A DNA stretch of 64,000 bases from Kineococcus gynurae (GTDB lineage: Bacteria > Actinomycetota > Actinomycetes > Actinomycetales > Kineococcaceae): the NCBI RefSeq assembly GCF_050871315.1, contig NZ_JBJLRE010000003.1; one strand, given 5' to 3'. Numbering within the stretch: the first letter of the stretch is position 1; every line of letters begins with the position of its first letter. This document shows, piece by piece, positions 1-7,500 of this stretch. Position numbers and translations under genes: made by a program. The notes under the pieces were generated by a model. It had not been told where the DNA came from. It worked only from the letters and a program-made list of their open reading frames with translations, and did not search any database.

Positions 1-1
1 G

Positions 2-1612
2 AACGTGGAGGCCGCGGACCGTCTGGCCGACGAGGTCGCCTGCATGGCCAACACCCCCGGTGGCGGCGCCCTGCTGGTGGGCTTCGACGACAAGACAGCT
101 GAGGTGGTGGGGGCAGACCTCGATCCTGAATGGCTCCGACACCGCATCCACCAACGCGTCGACATCGCGCCCACGATCGAGGAACGCCACCTCGACGGCA
201 GCCGTATCCTCGTGCTCCTGGTGGCTGAGGCACGCGAGCCGGTGGAGGACACCCGCTCCCGCCTGCGGTGGCGGGTCGGCGGGCACTGCGCGCCCATCGA
301 CCCGGCAGAGTGGTGGCTGCACCAGCAGCGTCGCCGGCGTCACGACGCCATGGCCGAGCCCACCAACCGGACGTTGCGCGACGTGGCGCCCGGGGCCCTG
401 CTGATCGCTCGAGCCAACCTCGAGCAAGTCCAAGGCGTCAGCGACTCTGTCATGGACGATGCCGACCTGCTCCGCCACCTCGGGGTCCTCCCTCCCGGGG
501 GGAACCTCACGCAGGCAGGTGCTCTGCTCTTCTGCCCCTCCGAGCGATCCCTCATCGACTACGGCCGGTGGGACGTGGAGGGCGGGGATGTCATCGACCG
601 AGGCCCGGAGCTGCGGGGGCAGAGTCTGCTGGAGCAGATCGCCACGGTCGAGCAGCGACTCGACGCGGTCAACACCGCTATCACGATCAAGGGGTCGTTC
701 GCGGAGACCACAGTCCGTCGGCTGCCCCCGCGCGCAGTTCGCGAGGCCGTCCTGAACGGAGTGACGCACCGCGACTGGACGACCCACGAACCGACTCGCG
801 TGACGTGGATTGACCTCGACAGTGCGCTGGAAGTCGTCAGCCCTGGCGGTTTCGTCGGCGGAGTGGACGCCGGCAACATCCTGGCCGAGCACTACGCCCG
901 GTACCCCGCCCTCGCCGATCTGATGCGGGCAGTGGGGCTCGTCGACAAGAAGGGAATCGGCGTCGACCGGATGTACCGCGAGATGGTGGCCTTGGGGCAT
1001 CGGCCACCTGCCATCGAACAGACCTCCGGCCCTCGGGTCCGTACTCGCCTGCGCGGGGGCGATCCCGTGCTTCCCGTGCTCGAACTGATGTCTGCGATTC
1101 GTCCATCCGCACGTCGCAACGACGTGAAGGTGGCTCTCCTGGTGCACACCCTGTTGCACCACCCGTTCGTCAATGCCGAAACGTTGGCGCCCGTCCTGCA
1201 GCGGGACCCGCTGTACGCGGCTGAAGCCATCGAGGTCGCAGCGGCAGCCCGGATCGGACAGGGCGCACTCATCGAAGAACTCAAGGATGTCTGGGTGCTC
1301 AGCACCACGTCACTGGAGATCCTCGAACGCCGCCGTGGGGCGACAGCGAGTGGGGTTCTCCCGTACCGACGCCCCACCGACGAACAGCAGATGCTCGCCG
1401 TGGTCCGCCAGTGGCTCGCACACCACCCCAGCATCTCCTCCGGCGAGTACGGCCGTCTCGTGGGCCTCACGACGACCGGCGGTCGTGGGCACCTCGACCG
1501 GCTCGTGGAGGCCGGGTTCCTGGAACGCGGCCTGGGTGTCGGGCGAAACGCACACTACCTCAGCATTCAGACGGAGCGTACGAATGCCACGGATCACGGG
1601 ATACGGCAGTAA
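2..1612 (+). CDS. AlbA_2 / HATPase_c_4 winged-helix protein, 5' end outside window
   Basis: The frame is open to the window edge and the visible protein starts inside the AlbA_2 (Schlafen-AlbA) domain, at the conserved ANTPGGG..VGFDD segment near residue 20, so the true N-terminus is missing. A GHKL ATPase-like region follows at about 235-350, with REAVLNGVTHRDW and a downstream SPGGF motif typical of HATPase_c_4. The last ~100 residues look like a winged helix (GEYGRLVGLTTTGGRGHLDRL). The family is predicted to act as ATP-dependent nucleic-acid binding regulators; the substrate is unknown. GC is clearly lower than in most of the window and A/T third positions are common, suggesting horizontal acquisition. 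A paralogous architecture lies at 3136-4530. No neighbouring gene indicates a function. Confidence 0.8.
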   Translation, partial: NVEAADRLADEVACMANTPGGGALLVGFDDKTAEVVGADLDPEWLRHRIHQRVDIAPTIEERHLDGSRILVLLVAEAREPVEDTRSRLRWRVGGHCAPIDPAEWWLHQQRRRRHDAMAEPTNRTLRDVAPGALLIARANLEQVQGVSDSVMDDADLLRHLGVLPPGGNLTQAGALLFCPSERSLIDYGRWDVEGGDVIDRGPELRGQSLLEQIATVEQRLDAVNTAITIKGSFAETTVRRLPPRAVREAVLNGVTHRDWTTHEPTRVTWIDLDSALEVVSPGGFVGGVDAGNILAEHYARYPALADLMRAVGLVDKKGIGVDRMYREMVALGHRPPAIEQTSGPRVRTRLRGGDPVLPVLELMSAIRPSARRNDVKVALLVHTLLHHPFVNAETLAPVLQRDPLYAAEAIEVAAAARIGQGALIEELKDVWVLSTTSLEILERRRGATASGVLPYRRPTDEQQMLAVVRQWLAHHPSISSGEYGRLVGLTTTGGRGHLDRLVEAGFLERGLGVGRNAHYLSIQTERTNATDHGIRQ

Positions 1613-2151
1613 GCATCACGCTACACCGTCTCCAAGCGAGCGCCCCCTGACCAGCGACGTACTCACCAGCGACGACGACGAGGAGGTCTCCCTGGAAAAG
1701 CCCCGAAGGGCTTCCAAGGGAAGCTGTTCGTCCGACAAGAACCCACACCCCGAGTGGGTCTTGTTCTTGGCGCCGATCGCAACTGACCCGACACCCCTGC
1801 CAGCGCTGATCAACGCCAGCAGTTCGGATGCTCTCCTCATGCGGCACGACCGCGTCGTCGACGCCAACACCATCGGATACGGCAGCAAGTCGCTGCGCTC
1901 CGACTCCATCAGGTCGAGTTTCGGCCTACAGGTCATGGTCAACAGCAACGGTGGCGACGCTGTCATGAGCTCGGAAACGAGGGTCGGGTCGTCGACAGCC
2001 TGGTGCCGCCTGGGTCGGCGTCCGATCACACGAGGACCGGCCCTTCTGGGGTGGCAGATCTTGGCCGTCAGCCATCCCGATCATGCCTGGTCAGAGAGCG
2101 CCTTCGCTGTCTCCACGCGGCAGCCATCACGTCACTGCTCGCGGATCCGGG
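1613..2151. other. Gene-poor, lower-GC spacer with hairpins
   Basis: I find no convincing coding region in these ~540 bases. The short open frames have compositions unlike the surrounding genes and no recognisable motif. Two hairpins are visible. One is at 1693-1716, with arms TGGAA(AA)GCCC and GGGCTTCCA and a CGAA loop. The other is at 1737-1762, pairing AAG+ACCCAC with GTGGGT+CTT around one bulged A. Either could end transcription of the upstream gene, although no T-run follows. A 15-base sequence GGATACGGCAGTAAG overlapping the stop codon (1599-1613) recurs with one mismatch at 1875-1889. It may be a relic of an insertion or a decayed gene. Confidence 0.5.
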
Positions 2152-3063
2152 TCAGACCGCGTGCAGCGCGACCACGGCGTCGAGCGCGGCGGCCGGGACG
2201 CCCCGGCCGTCGGCCCGCGGCCAGTGGATGCTGACCTCGTCGTAGCCGAGGGCGCTCAGCCGGGCGATGACGTCGGCGTAGGTGCCCGCGTCGGTGAAGG
2301 GTTCGGGGCGGTCGAGGCCGATCTGGGCGATGCGCCGCACCCGGGGGTCGGCGGTCGCGTCGGCGCCGGCCTCGGCCGCCACCTGCTCCTGGGCCCGGTC
2401 GAAGGCGGCGGCCTGCTCGGCGAACCCGTCGAGCCAGTCGTCCAGCCCCTCGACCGTGCGGGGCGCACCGATGCTCACCCACGCCGCCCCGGTCCGGGCC
2501 GCGTGGCGCATCCCCCGCGGGCCGGTCGCCCCGACGGTGAAGGGCACCCGGGGCGCCTGCACGCAGCCCGGGATGGTGCGGGCGTCGACCGCGGTCCAGT
2601 ACTCCCCGGCGTGGTCGACGCCCAGCGCCTCTCCCTGCGGGCCCCGCAGCAGCCGGCCCAGCAGCCCGGTCCACTCCTCGAACCGGTCCTGCCGCTGCCG
2701 GGGGGTCAGCACCGGCTCCCCCAGCACCTGGGCGTCGTGCGCCGCGGTCCCCGCCCCGATCCCGAGGTCGACCCGGCCGCCGGAGAGGTGGTCGAGGGTC
2801 ATGACCTCCTTGGCGAAGGTCACCGGGTGACGGAAGTTGGGGCTCGCCACCTGGGGGCCGATCCGCACCCGCTCGGTGGCCAGCGCCGCCGCGGTGAGCA
2901 GCGGGACGGTCGCGTGCCACGGACCGTCGCGCAGGTCCCGCCAGGACAGGTGGTCGTAGGTCCACACGCGACGGACCCCCGCGGCCTCCGCCTCCCGGGT
3001 CTGGGCGACGAAGTCGGCGGGGGCCACGTCGGGCAGGACGATGACGGACAGCTCGGGCAGCAT
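2152..3063 (-). CDS. LLM-class (luciferase-like) flavin-dependent oxidoreductase
   Basis: This 303-residue protein has the luciferase-like monooxygenase TIM-barrel pattern. It shows an N-terminal strand VIVLPD, the substrate-domain hallmark RIGPQVASPNFRHP, then the cofactor-side segment VMTLDHLSGGRVDLGIGAG and a C-terminal GYDEVSIHWP. In actinobacteria such proteins commonly use coenzyme F420 or FMN to oxidise or reduce small organic substrates; neither cofactor nor substrate can be decided here. The ATG at 3063 is followed directly by the conserved fold, and the ribosome site is weak. The gene diverges from an AlbA_2 gene, with a 72-base gap that carries a perfect palindrome (3110-3130), so both genes may answer to the same regulator. 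Confidence 0.85.
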   Translation of the reverse strand: MLPELSVIVLPDVAPADFVAQTREAEAAGVRRVWTYDHLSWRDLRDGPWHATVPLLTAAALATERVRIGPQVASPNFRHPVTFAKEVMTLDHLSGGRVDLGIGAGTAAHDAQVLGEPVLTPRQRQDRFEEWTGLLGRLLRGPQGEALGVDHAGEYWTAVDARTIPGCVQAPRVPFTVGATGPRGMRHAARTGAAWVSIGAPRTVEGLDDWLDGFAEQAAAFDRAQEQVAAEAGADATADPRVRRIAQIGLDRPEPFTDAGTYADVIARLSALGYDEVSIHWPRADGRGVPAAALDAVVALHAV

Positions 3064-3109
3064 CCGCCCGACGCTAGCGGGAGCCGATCGTGCGAGTGCA
3101 GCTCCTCCT

Positions 3110-3130
3110 TACTCTAACAGCGTTAGAGTA
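3110..3130 (+). promoter_or_regulatory. Perfect operator palindrome overlapping a leaderless-type -10
   Basis: Arms TACTCTAAC (3110-3118) and GTTAGAGTA (3122-3130) are exact reverse complements around AGC. The right arm contains TAGAGT (3124-3129), a good -10 hexamer placed 6 bases before the ATG at 3136, so transcription would start at or next to the start codon. Nine-base arms with a three-base spacer resemble TetR-family operators. No TetR gene is adjacent. Confidence 0.65.
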
Positions 3131-3135
3131 GAGAC

Positions 3136-4530
3136 ATGCAGCGCTCAGACGTCACCGTGGCCCTCGGGGCCGGACCCCAGGCGGTCGGCAGCTCGATCGC
3201 AGCGCTCGCCGAAGACCAGTGGTTCGAGAGGAAAAGCGTCCGCGTCAGTGCCGCCAAGCTCGCACAGGCGGTCGTCGCCCTGGCGAACGCCGAGGGGGGC
3301 ACGATCGTCGTCGGGATCCATAGCGGCCTGGTCGAGGGCACCGACGCCGATCCCGACCGCCGCAACACCTTCCAGCAGGTGCACCTGGACCTGGTCCAGC
3401 CGCCGGCGCGGGTCCGCACCCGACTGGTGGAGTGCCTCACCGACGAGGGGCGACCCGACCACCTCCTGGTGCTCGACGTGTCGCCGGGGGACGAGGTGCA
3501 CGCCACCCTCCGGGACGAGGTCTTCCTGCGCCTCGGCGACGAGACCCGTCGCCTCACCTACGTCCAGCGGCGCGAGCTCACCTTCGATCGCCGTCAGGCC
3601 GGGTTCGAGACCCAGTTGACGCGGGCCGGTGAGGACGACGTCGACGAGAGCGCGGTGCAGGCGTACGCGGACCGGGTCGGGCACCCCCAGTGGCGGGGTC
3701 TGCTCAGCGCTCGAGGGCTCCTCCGCGACGGCAGGTTGACCATGGCCGGGCTGCTGCTCTTCGGCCGGAACCCCGGTGCAGAGCTGCCGAACGCCCACGT
3801 CCGGGTGACCCGGTTCGCGGGCCGGGACCGGGGCACCGGAGCCCGGCAGCAGGTCAGCTCCGACGAGCGCTTCGAAGGCCCCCTGCCCCTGGTGCTCGAC
3901 CGATCCATCGCCCACGTCCGAGAACGGCAACCGCGGCGCCGGGCCCTGGGCCGCGGCGGTCGCTTCGAGGACGTTCCCGCGGTTCCCGAGGACGCCTGGC
4001 TCGAAGGGGTGGTCAACGCGGTGGTCCACCGCTCCTACAGCCTGCAGAACGACCACATCCACGTCGACGTCTTCGACGACCGCATCGAGATCGAGAGCCC
4101 CGGACGCTTCCCCGGCCTGTCCGACCTGCGCGACCCCCTCTCCATCCACCGTTTCGCGCGCAACCCTCGCATCGCCCGGGTCTGCGCCGATCTGGCGTTC
4201 GGGCAGGGGATCCGGCGCATGTTCGAGGAGATGCGCCTGGCCGGGCTCAACGAACCCCTCTACCAGCAGACCGAGGGCAGCGTCCGACTGATCTTGACGG
4301 CCGACCTCGTCGAACGGGACCTCGCCGATCGCCTCCCGGAGGAGACCCGCGCGGTCGTCCTGGCGTTGCGAGAGGCGGGTCGACTGGGGACGCGTGACCT
4401 GGCCGAGGTCATGGGCCTCGCCCGGCCAGCGGCCCTGCGGCGGCTGACGTCGCTCCGCGAGCACGGCGTGATCCGATGGAACGGGACGTCCGCCCGCGAT
4501 CCCCGGGCCTACTGGGACCTCCCCGGCTGA
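3136..4530 (+). CDS. AlbA_2 / HATPase_c_4 winged-helix protein
   Basis: This 464-residue protein has the same plan as the truncated gene at the window start. The AlbA_2 domain is at about 25-150 (QWFERKSVRVSAAKLAQA, LANAEGGTIVVGI). A GHKL-like ATPase region lies at about 275-360, with WLEGVVNAVVHRSYS, DVFDDRIEIESPGRF and GQGIRRMFEEM. A C-terminal winged helix is at about 400-455 (GTRDLAEVMGLARPAALRRLTSL). The family is predicted to bind DNA or RNA with ATP; no specific role is established. The start is fixed by the -10 at 3124 and the palindrome just upstream, which suggests a leaderless, repressor-controlled message. The next gene is convergent, so this one is transcribed alone. Confidence 0.85.
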   Translation: MQRSDVTVALGAGPQAVGSSIAALAEDQWFERKSVRVSAAKLAQAVVALANAEGGTIVVGIHSGLVEGTDADPDRRNTFQQVHLDLVQPPARVRTRLVECLTDEGRPDHLLVLDVSPGDEVHATLRDEVFLRLGDETRRLTYVQRRELTFDRRQAGFETQLTRAGEDDVDESAVQAYADRVGHPQWRGLLSARGLLRDGRLTMAGLLLFGRNPGAELPNAHVRVTRFAGRDRGTGARQQVSSDERFEGPLPLVLDRSIAHVRERQPRRRALGRGGRFEDVPAVPEDAWLEGVVNAVVHRSYSLQNDHIHVDVFDDRIEIESPGRFPGLSDLRDPLSIHRFARNPRIARVCADLAFGQGIRRMFEEMRLAGLNEPLYQQTEGSVRLILTADLVERDLADRLPEETRAVVLALREAGRLGTRDLAEVMGLARPAALRRLTSLREHGVIRWNGTSARDPRAYWDLPG

Positions 4531-4540
4531 CGGGCCCGGC

Positions 4541-5335
4541 TCAGCGGGCCGCGGCCCGCCCGTACTGCTTGACCGCCAACGGCACGAAGACGGCGAGGAT
4601 GCCGACGATCCAGATGAGCGTGTAGAGCTCGGCGTGCTGCAGGGACCACGTCTCCAGCACCGTCCCCGGAGGCACGTTCCCGAACGACTCCCGGGCCGCC
4701 TGGACGAGCGCGGTCACCGGGTTCCAGTCCGAGATCACCTTGAGCGCGGCGGGGAAGTTCTCGGTGGGCACGAAGGCGCTGGTGAGGAACGTGACCGGGA
4801 AGACCGTCAGGAACGTCAGGTTGTTGAACGCCTCGGGGGTGCGGATGAGCAGGCCCAGCAGCGCCATCACCCAGGAGACGGCGTAGGCGAACAGGAGCAG
4901 CAGCAGGAACCCGGTCGCCGCCTCCAGGAAGGAGGTGTGGATGCGCCAGCCGATGAGCAACCCCGTGACCGACATGATGATCATGACGAGGACGTTGGTG
5001 ATCACGTCGGCCGCGGTCCGGCCGATGAGGACGGCCGACTGGGCCATGGGTAGGGACCGGAACCGGTCGATGATGCCCTTCTGCATGTCGTTGGCCAGCC
5101 CCGCCCCGGTGATGGTGGCGCCGAAGATGACCGTCTGGGCGAAGATGCCGGGGATGAGGAACTCGCGGTAGTTCTCCAGCGGGATGGCCGCGCCGAAGAC
5201 GTAGCCGAACAGCAGGATGAACATGATCGGCGAGATGAGGGTCCCGACCAGCAGGTCGGGGATGCGCTTGATCTTGATGATGTTGACCTTGGCGATGACC
5301 GCGCCGTCCGCGATCGCCCGGGTGAGCGTGTTCAC
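4541..5335 (-). CDS. ABC-2 type exporter permease (DrrB-like)
   Basis: This 264-residue integral membrane protein has about six hydrophobic segments and the ABC-2 permease signature LISPIMFILLFGYVFG near residue 35. A later segment LTFLTVFPVTFLTSAFVPTENFP matches the family consensus before the last extracellular loop. It should form the channel of an exporter driven by the ATPase encoded just upstream. The GTG start overlaps that gene's stop codon (GTGA at 5332-5335), which is classical translational coupling. DrrAB-type pairs expel hydrophobic drugs or lipids. No biosynthetic cluster surrounds this pair, so general drug or lipid export is the safest reading. Confidence 0.9.
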   Translation of the reverse strand: MNTLTRAIADGAVIAKVNIIKIKRIPDLLVGTLISPIMFILLFGYVFGAAIPLENYREFLIPGIFAQTVIFGATITGAGLANDMQKGIIDRFRSLPMAQSAVLIGRTAADVITNVLVMIIMSVTGLLIGWRIHTSFLEAATGFLLLLLFAYAVSWVMALLGLLIRTPEAFNNLTFLTVFPVTFLTSAFVPTENFPAALKVISDWNPVTALVQAARESFGNVPPGTVLETWSLQHAELYTLIWIVGILAVFVPLAVKQYGRAAAR

Positions 5336-6390
5336 CGGCCGTCCTCCTCGTCGTCGTGACCGGCGACCTCGTCGGCCGGTTTACCGGTCAGGCTGAGGAA
5401 CACGTCGTCCATCGTGGGGCGGCGCAGACCCGCGTCCAACGGGACGATCCCGCGCTCCTGCAGCAGGTTCAGGGCCGAGACCAGCGCGGCGGGGCCGCTG
5501 CTGACCGAGGCGGTGACGCGGCGGGCCCGCCGTTGCACCGAGGGTTCGGACAGGGCGAGCGGACGCAACGCCTCGACGGTCCGGTCGACCTCCTCGTCCC
5601 GGGCGACCACGACCTCGACGCGCTGGCCGCCGACCTGGGTCTTGAGCTCGTCGGCCGTCCCGCGGGCGATGACGCGACCGTGGTCGATGACCACGATGTC
5701 GTCGGCGAGCCGCTCGGCCTCCTCCAGGTACTGGGTCGTGAGCAGCAGGGTCGTGCCCCCGGCCACCATCGAGCTGAGGAGCTCCCACATCTCGTTGCGC
5801 GAGCGCGGGTCCAGCCCGGTGGTCGGCTCGTCCAGCACCAGGACGGGCGGTTCGGCGACGAGGGCGCCGGCCAGGTCCAGCCGGCGACGCATCCCGCCCG
5901 AGTAGGTCTTCACGGGCCGGTTGGCGGCGTCGGTCAGCCGGAACTGCTCGAGCAGGACCCGGGCCCGGTCGCGGGACGGCTTGCGACCGAGGTGGTACAG
6001 CCGCCCGATCATGTCGAGGTTCTCGAAACCGGTGAGGTTCTCGTCCACGGCCGCGTACTGCCCCGAGAGCCCGATGCGCCGGCGGACCTCGCGCGGGTCG
6101 GCCAGGACGTCGACCCCGGCGACCGTGGCGGACCCCCCGTCCGGCTTCAGCAGCGTCGTCAGCATCCGCACGGTCGTCGTCTTGCCGGCCCCGTTCGGGC
6201 CGAGCAGGGCGAGCACGGTCCCCGTCGGGACGTCGAGGTCGACCCCGCCGACCGCGGTGAGCTCACCGAACTTCTTGACCAGACCCCGCGCCTGCACCGC
6301 GCTGCCCCGGGCCGTCGTGGGCGCGGACCCCGTCGCGGGGCCACCGTTGTCCTGAACCATGCGACCGACACTAGGGCTGGCCTCCGACAT
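5332..6390 (-). CDS. ABC exporter ATP-binding protein (DrrA-like)
   Basis: The 352-residue nucleotide-binding subunit carries Walker A GPNGAGKTTT (about residue 65), the signature YSGGMRRRLDL, Walker B VLVLDEPTTGLD and TTQYLEEAERLADD. Glutamine replaces the H-loop histidine, as is usual in daunorubicin-resistance-type ATPases. The tail matches the DUF4162-type extension of this family, ending in PTMDDVFLSLTG. I chose the ATG at 6390 because GGAGGG lies just upstream; the ATG at 6360 has no such site. An N-terminal tail of about 30 residues rich in Ser/Thr/Gly precedes the ABC domain. The gene is the first of a two-gene operon with the permease. Confidence 0.92.
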   Translation of the reverse strand: MSEASPSVGRMVQDNGGPATGSAPTTARGSAVQARGLVKKFGELTAVGGVDLDVPTGTVLALLGPNGAGKTTTVRMLTTLLKPDGGSATVAGVDVLADPREVRRRIGLSGQYAAVDENLTGFENLDMIGRLYHLGRKPSRDRARVLLEQFRLTDAANRPVKTYSGGMRRRLDLAGALVAEPPVLVLDEPTTGLDPRSRNEMWELLSSMVAGGTTLLLTTQYLEEAERLADDIVVIDHGRVIARGTADELKTQVGGQRVEVVVARDEEVDRTVEALRPLALSEPSVQRRARRVTASVSSGPAALVSALNLLQERGIVPLDAGLRRPTMDDVFLSLTGKPADEVAGHDDEEDGR

Positions 6391-6443
6391 GTTCCCTCCA
6401 CCGATCGTCGTGACTCCCCTGCGACCGTCGCCGGGGACGGAAC

Positions 6444-7466
6444 TCATCGCTCGGGCAGGTCCTCGGTGTCGCGCAGCACCCCCATGATCGCGAGCTCGTC
6501 CTCCAGCGGCGGGCCCGTGCGCACGCACGCCTGCAACCGCGCGAGGACCTCCTCGCGGTCGAGGCCCGTCCCGATCAGGACCAGCGAGGTGCCCGCGGGC
6601 CCCCGGCGACGGCGGGTGAAGCGGACGGCCGCGCCCACGGTCTGGACCAGGAACCGTTCCCCGTGGCCGACGACCGCGAAGCGGCAGAACCCCTTGATGC
6701 GGAACACCCCGGAAGGGCGGTCCTCCAGGAACCGGACGAAGGCGCGCGGGTCGAGCGCGTCCTCGGAGGTGAACGTCACCGTCTCGTAGAGGTGGTGCAG
6801 GTGCTGCTCGTGCCCGTCCGCGCCCGTCTCCTCGACCTCCTCGCCCAGGGCGAGCTGTCGCTGGGGACGCGAGGGGGTCTCGAACAGCAGGCGGGCGTCG
6901 ACCCGTCCCCGGTCGGCCGGCACCAGCGCGGCCCAGGGGTTGAGGTCGCGGCAGCGGCGCAGGACGGCCGCGAGCACCTCCGGGGCGGCCAGGTCGGTCT
7001 TGGTCACCAGCACGACGTCGGCCATGCGGACGTGGTCGAGCAGGACCGGGTGGCGCCTGGCCGTCGCGTCGAACTCGACGGCGTCGACGCACAGGACGAG
7101 GCCCCCGTAGCTCGTCCCGGGCACGCGGGCGGCCAGCACCTGCCGGACCATGGCGCTCGGTTCGGCGACGCCGCTGGCCTCGACGACCACCGCGTCCGGC
7201 CGACCGCCGGCCCGTCCCGACAGCAGGCGCCGCAGCAGCTCCTCGACCGTGCCGTCGTCGGTCGAGCAGCACAGGCAGCCGTTCTCCAGGGAGACGGTGC
7301 TGTCGGCCCAGCCGGAGACGAGCAGCGCGTCGATGCCGACCGCACCGAAGTCGTTGACCACCACGCCGAGCCGCACGTCGGCCGCCGAACGGAGGAGGTG
7401 GTTGAGCACGGTGGTCTTGCCCGCCCCGAGGAATCCGGCGAGCACGACCACCGGCACGTCCGCCAC
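6444..7466 (-). CDS. CobW/COG0523-family metallochaperone GTPase
   Basis: This protein of 340 residues starts with the P-loop GFLGAGKTT (11-19) and has the metal-binding motif GCLCC (63-67), both diagnostic of the COG0523/CobW family. GTP-recognition TKTD is near residue 165. The C-terminal CobW_C domain includes GVFRIKGFCRF. Members deliver zinc, cobalt or other metals, often under metal starvation. No Zur-like box is apparent in the 34-base divergent gap to the phosphosugar mutase, so regulation is unknown. GTG at 7466 is preceded by a G-rich stretch and puts the P-loop at the expected distance from the N-terminus; an ATG at 7474 is out of frame. Confidence 0.9.
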   Translation of the reverse strand: MADVPVVVLAGFLGAGKTTVLNHLLRSAADVRLGVVVNDFGAVGIDALLVSGWADSTVSLENGCLCCSTDDGTVEELLRRLLSGRAGGRPDAVVVEASGVAEPSAMVRQVLAARVPGTSYGGLVLCVDAVEFDATARRHPVLLDHVRMADVVLVTKTDLAAPEVLAAVLRRCRDLNPWAALVPADRGRVDARLLFETPSRPQRQLALGEEVEETGADGHEQHLHHLYETVTFTSEDALDPRAFVRFLEDRPSGVFRIKGFCRFAVVGHGERFLVQTVGAAVRFTRRRRGPAGTSLVLIGTGLDREEVLARLQACVRTGPPLEDELAIMGVLRDTEDLPER

Positions 7467-7487
7467 GCCCCCATCCTGCCCGAGGGT

Positions 7488-7493
7488 TAGGGT
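7488..7493 (+). promoter_or_regulatory. -10 hexamer TAGGGT for a leaderless-type start
   Basis: TAGGGT sits 7 bases before the GTG at 7501, at a distance where transcription would begin at the start codon. No Shine-Dalgarno sequence is available in the gap. A -35 element is not obvious because it would fall inside the divergent CobW gene's 5' end. Confidence 0.45.
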
Positions 7494-7500
7494 CGCGCCC

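Noticed and set aside
1560..2029. Small minus-strand frames (95 and 137 codons) in the gene-poor spacer
   Set aside because: They lack motifs, ribosome sites and a coding-type composition, and they overlap the hairpins. They may be decayed sequence, but there is not enough support for a gene.
2083..3117. A plus-strand frame of 344 codons opposite the LLM oxidoreductase
   Set aside because: It is rich in Gly/Pro/Arg and Val without any domain pattern, and the minus-strand protein shows the full luciferase-like fold signature.
4541..6390. Antibiotic biosynthesis cluster marked by the DrrAB exporter
   Set aside because: No polyketide, peptide-synthetase or tailoring genes lie within reach, so the exporter is treated as general drug or lipid export.
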